NCBI GenBank assembly: GCA_005888925.1
Contig: VBCP01000421.1
Coordinates: forward strand, 1 to 16,143
From: Betaproteobacteria bacterium
Lineage (GTDB): Bacteria; Pseudomonadota; Gammaproteobacteria; Burkholderiales; SG8-39
Direction: 5' to 3'
DNA length: 16,143 bases
Translations under genes and position numbers: made by a program
Shown: positions 6,792 to 14,021 of the stretch, in pieces
Numbering within the stretch: the stretch's first letter is position 1
How the letters are laid out: the number at the start of each line of letters is the position of its first letter
The notes under the pieces: generated by a model
The model's database searches: none
Seen by the model: only the letters and a program-made list of their open reading frames with translations
What the model was told of the DNA's origin: nothing

Positions 6792-7795
6792 CGGAAGCGA
6801 TGCCGGATCTTGACCGCCTCGCCCGCCTTGACCTGCACGCGCTCCACGTGCGCCGGAAAGGTCGAGTTGCGGATCTCGATGGTGTGCGCTCCGGGCGGAA
6901 CGTCCAGCACACGAAGCGGCGGGCTCACGCCGCGGCTCCTGCCGTCGACCAGCACTTCGCCCCACGGTGCGACGGCGAGCTCGAGGCGCCCGGCGCCGGC
7001 TGGCACGGCGGCTCGCTTTTCCTTCTTGGGTGCCGCGGGCGCTGCGGCTGGCGGCGTCACCGGTGCCGGCGCTTGCGCCACGGGCTTGGGCTCCGGCGCC
7101 GGCGGTTCCAGCAGGGCGCGCGCGCCAACGCCGCCGGCAACGATCACGAGCAATACCACGCCCGCCGCGAGCAGCGCCGAGCGGCGCAGGCCGAGCGGCC
7201 CGGTGCGCGCGAGCCAGCTGGCCGTCGCTTCGTCCTCGAGCGTCTGCGCCACGGTGTCGGCGAACCGTCGGCTCGCCGGCGTGCCGCCGACCACGGAATA
7301 CACGTCGTGCTCGCGCACGTGCTTGTCGGTGCGCGCGCCTTCGTGGTGGAAGAGATTCGCGTAATCGCGCGACAGGCAGGATACGACCTCGTAGAACGAG
7401 CGCGACACGAGCAGCTGTCCGGGGCGGGCGAAGCTCATCACGCGCTGCGCGACATTGATGCCGTCGCCGATGATGTTCATCTGCCCGTTCAGGTCCTTCA
7501 CCAGTCGCACCGGGCCGAGATTCACGCCCAGGCGGACCGCCACCGCGCCGGCGCTGTCGCGCACCGCCATGGACGCGAACAGGGCATCTTCCGGGTCGCC
7601 CATGAAGGTTACCGCCGCGCCGTCGCCGGTGTCGAGAATGATGCGGTCGCGCGCCGGCACCTGCTCCAGCGCCTTGGTGAGCACGCGATTGAACTCCTGC
7701 TTGAGCTGCAGCTGGTCGGAAACCGGCTTCTTGGAGTACTCGACGATGTCGAGGAAGAGCACGCTGCAGACGAGCGTGCGGCCGGAGCTCTCCAT
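6788..7795 (-). CDS. Class III adenylate/guanylate cyclase with C-terminal PEGA domain
   Basis: This 335-residue protein has three parts. Residues 5-170 form a class III nucleotide cyclase domain with metal-binding D16 (LFLDIVEYSK) and D58 (LDTGDG). GDGINVAQR (110-118) supplies D111 and transition-state N114 and R118. Residues 206-226 are a single membrane helix. After a Pro/Ala-rich linker, residues 268-333 are a PEGA-type beta domain (EVLVDGRSRGVSPPLRVLDVPPGAHTIEI), expected in the periplasm. It probably makes cAMP or cGMP in the cytoplasm. The position usually held by the adenine-selecting Lys is Leu54, so substrate choice is open. The ATG lies 9 bases after the metG stop without a clear Shine-Dalgarno. 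The stop overlaps the lipoprotein start. Opposite membrane orientation of catalytic and PEGA domains suggests signalling across the inner membrane. Confidence 0.88.
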   Translation of the reverse strand: MESSGRTLVCSVLFLDIVEYSKKPVSDQLQLKQEFNRVLTKALEQVPARDRIILDTGDGAAVTFMGDPEDALFASMAVRDSAGAVAVRLGVNLGPVRLVKDLNGQMNIIGDGINVAQRVMSFARPGQLLVSRSFYEVVSCLSRDYANLFHHEGARTDKHVREHDVYSVVGGTPASRRFADTVAQTLEDEATASWLARTGPLGLRRSALLAAGVVLLVIVAGGVGARALLEPPAPEPKPVAQAPAPVTPPAAAPAAPKKEKRAAVPAGAGRLELAVAPWGEVLVDGRSRGVSPPLRVLDVPPGAHTIEIRNSTFPAHVERVQVKAGEAVKIRHRFR

Positions 7796-7804
7796 CGGCG
7801 TATT

Positions 7805-9823
7805 TTATTTCACGCGCATGCCGGGCTCGGCACCGGCATCGGGAGAAACGAGAAATATGCCCGGGCCCTCACCCGAGGCCGCGAGGACCATGCCCTCGGA
7901 GACGCCGAACTTCATGGTGCGCGGCTGCAGATTCGCCACCACCACGGTGAGGCGCCCTTCGAGCTTTTCCGGCGCATAGGCCGACTTGATCCCGGCGAAC
8001 ACGGTGCGCGTGGCGCCGCCAAGCTCGAGCGTGAGCTTGAGCAGCTTGTCGGCGCCGTCGACCCGCTCCGCGCGCGCGATGCGCGCGACGCGCAGGTCGA
8101 GCTTGTTGAAGTCGTCGATGCTGATGGCGTCGTTCACGGCATGCTCCTTGGCCGCAGGCAGCGGCGCCGAGGCGATATCGAACAGCTGCGCGAGCTGCTT
8201 CTGCTCGACGCGGCCCAGCAGGTGGCGGTATTCGTTGATGCGATGCGCGGCCGGCAGCAGCTCACGCGCATCGCTCCAGCGCAGCGCAGCCACATTCAGA
8301 AAGCGCTCGGCCTGCGCCGCCACCTGCGGCAGCACTGGCTTGAGGTAGATCGTCAGCAGGCGAAAGAGGTTGAGCGCGGTGGAGCAGACCTGGCGCAGCT
8401 CGGCTTCCGCGCCCGCCTGCTTGGAGAGCTCCCAGGGCTTCTTCTCGTCGACGTACTGGTTGGCGACGTCGGCGAGGCGCATGACTTCGCGCAGCGCCTT
8501 GCCGAACTCGCGTTGCTCGTACAGCGCGGCGATCTCGCCGGCGCGGCCCTGGAACTCCCCCGGCAGGCCGCCGGCGCTGTCGCCGAGCGTGCCGCCGAAT
8601 TTGCGGTTGATGAACACCGCGCAGCGGCTCGCGATGTTGACGTATTTGCCGACGAGGTCGCTGTTCACCCGGGCGATGAAGTCTTCCGGGTTGAAGTCAA
8701 TGTCCTCGACGTTGGCGTTCAGCTTCGCTGCGAGGTAGTAGCGCAGCCATTCCGGATTCATGCCGACGCTGAGATAGCGCAACGGATCGATGCCGGTGCC
8801 GCGCGACTTCGACATTTTTTCGCCCATGACAGTGAGGTGGCCATGGGAGTACACGTTGGTGGGGATCTTGTAGTCCGAATACCTCAGCATCGCCGGCCAG
8901 AACAACACGTGGAAGTACTCAATGTCCTTGCCGATGAAGTGAATCTGCTCGGTCTGCGGATTCTTCAGGAACGCATGGAAGTCGATACCTTTCCTCGCGC
9001 AGTAGTTTTTGAAGCTGGCGAGGTAGCCGATCGGGGCGTCGAGCCAGACGTAGAAGTACTTCCCGGGCGCATCCGGGATTGGAATGCCGAAGTACGGCGG
9101 GTCGCGTGAGATGTCCCAGTCGCTCAGTCCGGCATCGCCTTCGAGCCACTCCTTCGCCTTGTTGGCGACCTGCGGCTGCAACTTGCCGTCCTGGGTCCAA
9201 TCCCGTAGGAAGCGCACGCATTCCGGCGCCGACAGCTTGAAAAAGAAATGCTCCGAGGATTTCAGGACCGGTTTCGCGCCCGAGAGCACCGAGTACGGAT
9301 TCTTCAACTCTGTGGCCGCGTATACGGTGCTGCAGTTCTCGCATGCATCCCCGTACTGATCCTTGGCGCCGCAGTTCGGGCATTCGCCCTTGATATAGCG
9401 ATCGGCAAGGAACATGCCCTTTACCGGATCGAAAAATTGCTCGACCGGTTTTGTGTAGATGAGCCCAGCGCGCTTCAGCTTGAAGTAGATGTCGTGCGAA
9501 AGCTCCACGTTCTCCGGCGAATGAGTCGAGTGCCAGTTATCGAAGGAGATGTGAAATCCATCGAGGTACTGCTTGCGACCCCGAGAGATCTCCTCGACGA
9601 ACGCCTCGGGGGTTTTGCCGGCCTTCTCGGCCGCGAGCATGATCGGCGCGCCATGCGCATCGTCGGCGCCGACGAAATGCACCTCATGGCCTTGCATGCG
9701 CTGGAATCGCACCCAGATATCGGCCTGGATGTATTCCATGATGTGGCCGATGTGGAACGGGCCGTTCGCGTACGGCAAAGCAGTGGTGACGAAAAGCTTG
9801 CGGGCGGCAACGCGGGAAGCCAT
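7805..9823 (-). CDS. metG: Methionyl-tRNA synthetase
   Basis: MetG charges tRNA-Met with methionine in the cytoplasm. The 672-residue protein shows the class I signature HIGH at residues 24-27 and KMSKS at 336-340. It has a zinc-knuckle insertion with two CxxC-type pairs (CPNC and CENC), as in the E. coli-type enzyme. It ends with a C-terminal tRNA-binding domain (IDDFNKLDLRVARI onward) like that of E. coli MetG (677 residues). I use the ATG at 9823; the frame extends 10 codons to a TTG at 9853, but that adds a non-conserved peptide. It diverges from apbC with only 32 bases between the starts, and there is no clear Shine-Dalgarno, so its mRNA may have a very short leader. Downstream, 9 bases separate it from the cyclase gene, so all four minus-strand genes may share a transcript. 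Confidence 0.97.
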   Translation of the reverse strand: MASRVAARKLFVTTALPYANGPFHIGHIMEYIQADIWVRFQRMQGHEVHFVGADDAHGAPIMLAAEKAGKTPEAFVEEISRGRKQYLDGFHISFDNWHSTHSPENVELSHDIYFKLKRAGLIYTKPVEQFFDPVKGMFLADRYIKGECPNCGAKDQYGDACENCSTVYAATELKNPYSVLSGAKPVLKSSEHFFFKLSAPECVRFLRDWTQDGKLQPQVANKAKEWLEGDAGLSDWDISRDPPYFGIPIPDAPGKYFYVWLDAPIGYLASFKNYCARKGIDFHAFLKNPQTEQIHFIGKDIEYFHVLFWPAMLRYSDYKIPTNVYSHGHLTVMGEKMSKSRGTGIDPLRYLSVGMNPEWLRYYLAAKLNANVEDIDFNPEDFIARVNSDLVGKYVNIASRCAVFINRKFGGTLGDSAGGLPGEFQGRAGEIAALYEQREFGKALREVMRLADVANQYVDEKKPWELSKQAGAEAELRQVCSTALNLFRLLTIYLKPVLPQVAAQAERFLNVAALRWSDARELLPAAHRINEYRHLLGRVEQKQLAQLFDIASAPLPAAKEHAVNDAISIDDFNKLDLRVARIARAERVDGADKLLKLTLELGGATRTVFAGIKSAYAPEKLEGRLTVVVANLQPRTMKFGVSEGMVLAASGEGPGIFLVSPDAGAEPGMRVK

Positions 9824-9855
9824 GGGGGACGGCGATTTTAGCTTACACTTCAATC

Positions 9856-10941
9856 ATGTCCGTGAGTGAAAGCAGCGTTCAGGACGCGCTCCGCAAGCTC
9901 GTTGATCCCAACACCGGCAAGGACTACGTAAGCACCCGTTCGGCGCGCAACATCAAGGTGTCAGGCGACGATGTCTCGCTCGACATCGAGCTCGGCTATC
10001 CCGGCAAGAGCCAGCACGAGCCGATCCGCCGGCAGGTGACGCAGGCGCTCAAGCAGGCCGGCGCGGCTGCGGTGGCACTGAAGGTGAGCTCGAAGGTTGT
10101 ACCGCACGCGGTGCAGCGCGGTGTCAAGCTGATTCCCGGCATCAAGAACATCATCGCCGTCGCCTCGGGCAAGGGCGGCGTCGGCAAATCGACCACCGCG
10201 GTGAACCTCGCGCTTGCGCTCTCCGCCGAAGGCGCCTCGGTCGGCGTGCTGGATGCCGATATCTACGGGCCCTCGCAGCCGATGATGCTCGGCATCGCCG
10301 GCCGGCCCGAATCGAAGGACGGCAAGAGCCTCGAGCCGATGGAAGGCCACGGCCTTCAGGCGATCTCCATCGGTTTCCTGATCGACACCGACACGCCGAT
10401 GGTCTGGCGCGGGCCGATGGTGACGCAGGCGCTGGAGCAGCTCCTGAAAGACACCCGCTGGCGCGAGCTCGACTACCTGGTGGTCGACCTGCCGCCCGGC
10501 ACGGGCGACATCCAGCTCACGCTCGCCCAGAAGGTGCCGGTCACCGGCGTGGTGATCGTCACCACGCCCCAGGACATCGCGCTGATCGACGCGAAGAAGG
10601 GTTTCAAGATGTTCGAGAAGGTCGGCATCCCGATCCTCGGCGTCGTCGAGAACATGTCGTTCCACGTCTGCCCGAAGTGCGGCCACCAAAGCCACATCTT
10701 CGGCTCCGGCGGCGCAGAGCGCATGTCGCTGGAATACGGCACCGAGCTCCTCGGCCAGCTGCCGCTCGACGAGGCGATCCGCAGCCAGGCCGATTCCGGC
10801 AAGCCGACCGTGGTGTCCGATCCGGACGGGCCGGTGGCCGAGATCTACCGGCGCATCGCGCGGCGCTGCGCGGTGAAGATCGCCGAGTCGCAGCGCGACA
10901 TGACCTCCAAGTTCCCCAACATCGTGGTGCAGAACACGTGA
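9856..10941 (+). CDS. apbC: Iron-sulfur cluster carrier protein ApbC (Mrp/NBP35 family)
   Basis: This 361-residue cytoplasmic P-loop ATPase carries Fe-S clusters to target proteins. Residues 4-80 form the MIP18/DUF59-type N-terminal domain. The deviant Walker A GKGGVGKST is at 105-113, and LDADIYGPSQP and DLPPGTGD follow as family signatures. The CPKC pair at C272/C275 is the cluster-binding site of the dimer. Length and all motifs agree with E. coli ApbC/Mrp (about 370). The ATG at 9856 lacks a clear Shine-Dalgarno; the region before it (GATTTTAGCTTACACTTC) has -10-like boxes on both strands. The last four bases overlap the dcd start (GTGA), implying co-translation. Confidence 0.96.
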   Translation: MSVSESSVQDALRKLVDPNTGKDYVSTRSARNIKVSGDDVSLDIELGYPGKSQHEPIRRQVTQALKQAGAAAVALKVSSKVVPHAVQRGVKLIPGIKNIIAVASGKGGVGKSTTAVNLALALSAEGASVGVLDADIYGPSQPMMLGIAGRPESKDGKSLEPMEGHGLQAISIGFLIDTDTPMVWRGPMVTQALEQLLKDTRWRELDYLVVDLPPGTGDIQLTLAQKVPVTGVVIVTTPQDIALIDAKKGFKMFEKVGIPILGVVENMSFHVCPKCGHQSHIFGSGGAERMSLEYGTELLGQLPLDEAIRSQADSGKPTVVSDPDGPVAEIYRRIARRCAVKIAESQRDMTSKFPNIVVQNT

Positions 10942-11504
10942 GCCTCAAGTCGGATCGCTGGATCCGGCGGATGGCGGCCGAGCACCGCATGATCGAGCCC
11001 TTCGAGGCCGGCCAGGTGAAGGAAGTCGGCGGGCGCCGCGTGGTGTCCTACGGCACCTCGAGCTACGGCTACGACATCCGCTGCTCGACCGAATTCAAGA
11101 TCTTCACCAACATCAATTCCACCATCGTCGACCCCAAGGCCTTCGACGAGAAGAACTTCGTCGACTACCGCGGCGAGGTGTGCATCATCCCGCCCAACTC
11201 CTTCGCGCTCGCCCGGACCGTCGAGTACTTTCGCATCCCGCGCAACGTGCTGACCATCTGCCTCGGGAAATCGACCTACGCGCGCTGCGGCATCATCGTC
11301 AACGTCACGCCGCTCGAGCCCGAATGGGAGGGCCACGTGACGCTGGAGTTCTCCAACACCACGCCCCTGCCGGCGCGGGTCTACGCCAACGAGGGCGTGG
11401 CGCAGGTGATCTTCATCGAGTCCGACGAGCCCTGCGAGACCTCCTACCGCGACCGCGGCGGCAAGTACCAGGGGCAAAAAGGCGTCACGCTGCCGCGTAT
11501 CTAG
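10938..11504 (+). CDS. dcd: dCTP deaminase
   Basis: Dcd deaminates dCTP to dUTP, the main route to dUMP for thymidylate synthesis in many proteobacteria. The 188-residue sequence begins MSLKSDRWIRRMAAEHRMIE and ends KYQGQKGVTLPRI, both typical of the family. It shows S112 and R116 (GKSTYARCG) and catalytic E137 (VTLEFSN), matching S111, R115 and E138 of the E. coli enzyme. The start is the GTG at 10938, overlapping the apbC TGA; it matches the family N-terminus, and a longer frame from further upstream only shadows apbC. The length and ending argue for a monofunctional enzyme forming a homotrimer. Inverted repeats follow the stop. Confidence 0.96.
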   Translation: MSLKSDRWIRRMAAEHRMIEPFEAGQVKEVGGRRVVSYGTSSYGYDIRCSTEFKIFTNINSTIVDPKAFDEKNFVDYRGEVCIIPPNSFALARTVEYFRIPRNVLTICLGKSTYARCGIIVNVTPLEPEWEGHVTLEFSNTTPLPARVYANEGVAQVIFIESDEPCETSYRDRGGKYQGQKGVTLPRI

Positions 11505-11521
11505 CGCCTGCGTTTTGCGCG

Positions 11522-11566
11522 ACCACTATAGCTAGTGGTTCGTCCCCCGCCGGGCGCTATAGGGAC
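11522..11566 (+). repeat. Nested, competing inverted repeats after dcd
   Basis: Three pairings are visible. ACCACTA (11522-11528) pairs with TAGTGGT (11533-11539) around a four-base loop. CTATAGC (11526-11532) could instead pair with GCTATAG (11556-11562). GTCCC (11542-11546) pairs with GGGAC (11562-11566). The first two exclude one another. No T-run follows, so this is not a standard intrinsic terminator, though it may end or protect the apbC-dcd mRNA. It lies upstream of the next promoter and so is not in that transcript. Confidence 0.4.
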
Positions 11567-11588
11567 CGTAAAAACCCTGCAAAAACTC

Positions 11589-11616
11589 TTGACTCGCGGG
11601 GAATATTCTCCATAAT
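11589..11616 (+). promoter_or_regulatory. Sigma-70 promoter for leader peptide and decarboxylase
   Basis: TTGACT (11589-11594) and CATAAT (11611-11616) each match the sigma-70 consensus at 5/6 positions, with a 16-base spacer. Transcription would begin near 11623, leaving about 45 untranslated bases before the leader ORF. This is the clearest promoter in the window and lies in a less GC-rich patch. Confidence 0.6.
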
Positions 11617-11668
11617 CGGCGCAACGTTTTTTGGCCGGTCACTTTCTCGCGAGGAAAAGGAGGTCATC

Positions 11669-11734
11669 ATGACAAGACAGAGGAACTCGTATCCGGTGTA
11701 CGAGGTTTGCGTTCGGGACATTCCTGAGACCTAG
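11669..11734 (+). CDS. 21-residue leader peptide upstream of the decarboxylase
   Basis: This 21-codon ORF begins MTRQRNSYPVY and ends CVRDIPET. It is preceded by AAGGAGGT (11657-11664), eight bases fully complementary to the 16S rRNA 3' end, with four bases to the ATG. That is the strongest ribosome-binding site in the window, and it sits about 45 bases after a good promoter. The decarboxylase start follows 35 bases after the leader stop, behind a weaker and crowded site. The stop codon lies within GACCTAGGTC (11728-11737), a perfect palindrome. The peptide has three Arg, two Tyr and one Cys and no signal or membrane segment. Precedent: the ornithine-sensing SpeFL leader of E. coli speF acts through ribosome stalling. 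This sequence is unlike SpeFL as I recall it, so a regulatory role is inferred from position. It could also be a small protein in its own right. Confidence 0.6.
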   Translation: MTRQRNSYPVYEVCVRDIPET

Positions 11735-11769
11735 GTCCGCTCGACCGACCTTTTGGGGGATTTGGAGAT

Positions 11770-12984
11770 ATGGGCGATCGCCCTCCTAGTAGCATCGCAC
11801 GCGTAAGACAAAACACAGTAGCCAGGCAGCAGCCGCAAGAGCAGCTCTTCGACACGCATCCCGAGGTCAGCCTCGACTTCGAGATCGTGCGCCAGGCGGC
11901 AAGCCAGAAGTACACCCGACCGTTCCTGATCGTCGACACGGCCATCGTGCGCGGCAAGGTGCGGCGCTTCCGCGCGGCCATGCCCCGCGTGCGCCCGCAC
12001 TACGCCGTCAAGGCGAACCCTGACCGGCGCGTGCTCAAGGTGCTGGTGCAGGAAGGCTGCGGCTTCGAGATCGCCTCGACCGCCGAGCTTGACCTGCTGG
12101 CCGCGCTCGGCGTGCCGGCGGCGGAGATCTTCTACTCGAACCCGATGAAGTCGCGCGACTCGATCGCCTATGCGGCGGCCAAGGGCGTGGAATGGTTCGT
12201 GATCGACAGCCTGGACGAGCTGCGCCGGGTGTTCGAGGTCAAGCCCGACGCGAAGCAGTATCTGCGCATCGCCGCGCCGAACATCGGCAGCGACTGGCCG
12301 CTATCGGGCAAATTTGGCGCGGGCGCGACCGATGCCCGCGAGATCGTCGCGGCGGCGGCAAAGATGGGGGCGGATCTCGCCGGCGTCACTTTCCATGTCG
12401 GCTCGCAGTGCCGCAACCCGCAGAACTGGCGCGTCGCGCTGGAAAAGGCGCGCAACCTCTTCGAGCACATGTCGAAGGCGGGGCTCAAGCCGCGCCTGCT
12501 CAACATCGGCGGCGGGTTCCCGGTGCGCCATGTGAAGCCGATCCCATCGATCGAGATGATCGGTGCCGTGGTCAACGAGGGGCTGAAGGCCTTCCCCGAG
12601 GACACCCAGGTGATCGCCGAGCCGGGCCGCTATCTCGTTTCCGACGCCGGCTACTTCGTGTGCCGGGTGCTCGGCACGGCCACGCGTGCGGGCAAGCGGT
12701 GGATGCACTGGGACGCGGGTCTCTTCGGCGGGGTGATCGAGGCGAGCGAGGGACTCAAGTACAAGGTCCGCACCGACCGTGCCGGCCCGGACGTGTCCTG
12801 GACGGTCGGCGGCCCGACCTGCGACTCGGTTGATATCGTGATGCGCGAGGAGCCGCTGCCTTCGGACCTGCAGGAAGGCGACTTCATCTATATCCGCAAC
12901 GCCGGCGCCTACACCACGGCTTACGCGAGCCAGTTCAACGGTTTCCCGTTGCCGGAGGTGCGGGTGTTCGAGTCTAAGCAGTAG
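11770..12984 (+). CDS. Fold-type III PLP-dependent ornithine/lysine decarboxylase-like enzyme
   Basis: This 404-residue protein has the alanine-racemase-fold decarboxylase architecture of eukaryotic-type ornithine decarboxylase. The PLP lysine is K81 in HYAVKANPD. HVGSQC and NIGGGFPVRH contribute to the PLP site, and EPGRYLV binds the phosphate. The C-terminal GGPTCDSVDIV supplies catalytic C351 and D354. The expected reaction is ornithine to putrescine, with lysine to cadaverine as an alternative; substrate preference cannot be read from the sequence. About 35 N-terminal residues precede the conserved domain and look unstructured (Gln/Arg-rich), making it slightly longer than typical bacterial members. 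The ATG at 11770 has GGAG only two bases away and GGGGGA further up. A strong promoter and a 21-codon leader ORF lie just upstream, suggesting polyamine-linked control. Its 3' end overlaps folA by 11 bases on the opposite strand. Confidence 0.9.
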   Translation: MGDRPPSSIARVRQNTVARQQPQEQLFDTHPEVSLDFEIVRQAASQKYTRPFLIVDTAIVRGKVRRFRAAMPRVRPHYAVKANPDRRVLKVLVQEGCGFEIASTAELDLLAALGVPAAEIFYSNPMKSRDSIAYAAAKGVEWFVIDSLDELRRVFEVKPDAKQYLRIAAPNIGSDWPLSGKFGAGATDAREIVAAAAKMGADLAGVTFHVGSQCRNPQNWRVALEKARNLFEHMSKAGLKPRLLNIGGGFPVRHVKPIPSIEMIGAVVNEGLKAFPEDTQVIAEPGRYLVSDAGYFVCRVLGTATRAGKRWMHWDAGLFGGVIEASEGLKYKVRTDRAGPDVSWTVGGPTCDSVDIVMREEPLPSDLQEGDFIYIRNAGAYTTAYASQFNGFPLPEVRVFESKQ

Positions 12985-13474
12985 GTTCGTACAGGACGAA
13001 GTCGAACTTCGTCCCATCCGCAGCGGTGTGGTGCTCGCGCTGGGTCTCGCGCCAGCGCGAGCGGTCGTACTGCGGAAACCAGGTATCGCCTTCGTAGTTT
13101 CGGTAGATTTCCGTCAGCACGAGGCCGGCGGCGACCGGCAGGCATTCGGCAAATAGCTGCCGACCGCCGATGACGAAGACGACGCTCTCGCCGGCGCAAA
13201 GAGCGAGCGCAGCTTCGAGCGAGCTCGCGACCGCCGCCCCTGGCGCCTCGTAGCCGGCGGTGCGGGTGACTACGATGTTGTCGCGTCCCGGAAGCGCTCG
13301 CCCGAGTGACTCCCAGGTGCGCCGGCCCATGATCACCGGGTGACCGAGGGTCAGCCGCTTGAAGTGCTTGAGGTCTTCGGGCAGATGCCAGGGCAGCTGC
13401 CCGTCGCGCCCGATGACGCCGTTGGCGGCGACGGCGGCGACAAGATAGATCTTCGGACCGATTTGCTTCGACAT
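12974..13474 (-). CDS. folA: Dihydrofolate reductase
   Basis: FolA reduces dihydrofolate to tetrahydrofolate with NADPH. The 166-residue protein shows the family landmarks in order: GVIGRDGQLPWHLPEDLKHF with catalytic acid D34, the NADPH-binding MGRRTWESLG (49-58), VVTR (68-71), IGG (102-104) and TEI plus GDTWFP (121-134). Length is normal for a chromosomal enzyme. The start ATG at 13474 has only a weak GGGA upstream, and a perfect TATAAT on this strand (13500-13495) would give a leader of about 14 bases. There is no neighbouring thyA, its frequent partner. Its stop lies inside the last codons of the convergent decarboxylase gene. Confidence 0.96.
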   Translation of the reverse strand: MSKQIGPKIYLVAAVAANGVIGRDGQLPWHLPEDLKHFKRLTLGHPVIMGRRTWESLGRALPGRDNIVVTRTAGYEAPGAAVASSLEAALALCAGESVVFVIGGRQLFAECLPVAAGLVLTEIYRNYEGDTWFPQYDRSRWRETQREHHTAADGTKFDFVLYEPTA

Positions 13475-13494
13475 TCCCGCGGAATTTTGCTGAA

Positions 13495-13500
13495 ATTATA
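13495..13500 (-). promoter_or_regulatory. -10 box for folA in a 31-base divergent spacer
   Basis: On the minus strand a perfect TATAAT lies 20 bases before the folA ATG. The position 17 bases further up reads CAGGCA, a poor -35 that falls within the first codons of the divergent lipoprotein gene. The same AT-rich stretch reads TTATAA on the plus strand, so it could serve either direction. Confidence 0.35.
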
Positions 13501-13505
13501 AGTAG

Positions 13506-14021
13506 ATGCAGTATCGATGCCTGGTCGCTGCCGCGCTCCTCGGGATTGCAGCCTGCGCGGCGCTGGATCCCCGCACGCCGCAGATTGTCGCTGTAGACGC
13601 TGTTCTGGCCGAGGTGGCCCAGACGACGCGGACTGCCCCCGGCGAGCAGAAAGCCGCCCTCACGCGCGCAGAACGGGCGTTTCTCGGCGAAGCCTCGCCG
13701 GTCAACCGCCTGCGCCTTGCCACGCTTCTGGCGAGTCTGCCTGAGCCCCTGCACGACGACGCGCGCGCGGCAGAATTGCTCGAACCGCTCGCCGACGGCA
13801 ATGTTCCCGGGTATGGACGCTTTGCCGCCTGGCTTGCCGGCCAGGTGGCCGAACACGCGCGCCTGTCGCGCGAGCTCGAGCGCGCCGCGCGGGAGCGCCA
13901 AGTCGGCGACAAGGAGCGCGACAAGCGCGAGGAGGCCCTGCGCCAGCAGCTCGAGGCCCTGCGCGGCATCGAGCGCGGCATCCTGGAGCGGGAAGAGCGG
14001 CTGCGGCGCCGCGAGAATTGA
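13506..14021 (+). CDS. Coiled-coil lipoprotein, function unknown
   Basis: This 171-residue protein has a short signal peptide ending in the lipobox IAAC; Cys17 would be lipidated. The middle (about 45-117) is helical and leucine/alanine-rich (NRLRLATLLASLPEPL, then ELLEPLADG). From about 118 to the end it is strongly charged with heptad-like leucines (RLSRELERAARER, LRQQLEALRGIE), which predicts a coiled coil. The overall plan resembles the YfhG/QseG group of small lipoproteins that sit beside two-component systems. That is only a resemblance, and no sensor kinase or regulator gene is in the window. The ATG has no Shine-Dalgarno and lies 31 bases from the divergent folA start, so the mRNA may be leaderless or start within folA. 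Its stop abuts the convergent MFS stop with no gap. Confidence 0.75.
   Translation: MQYRCLVAAALLGIAACAALDPRTPQIVAVDAVLAEVAQTTRTAPGEQKAALTRAERAFLGEASPVNRLRLATLLASLPEPLHDDARAAELLEPLADGNVPGYGRFAAWLAGQVAEHARLSRELERAARERQVGDKERDKREEALRQQLEALRGIERGILEREERLRRREN

Noticed and set aside
6800..9109. 769-codon plus-strand frame opposite the cyclase and metG
   Set aside because: The protein is Arg/His/Ala/Glu-rich antisense translation of high-GC coding DNA, without domains; the opposite strand holds two well-supported genes.
10677..10937. N-terminal extension of dcd reading from 10677
   Set aside because: It shadows the end of apbC in another frame; the known Dcd N-terminus begins at the GTG at 10938.
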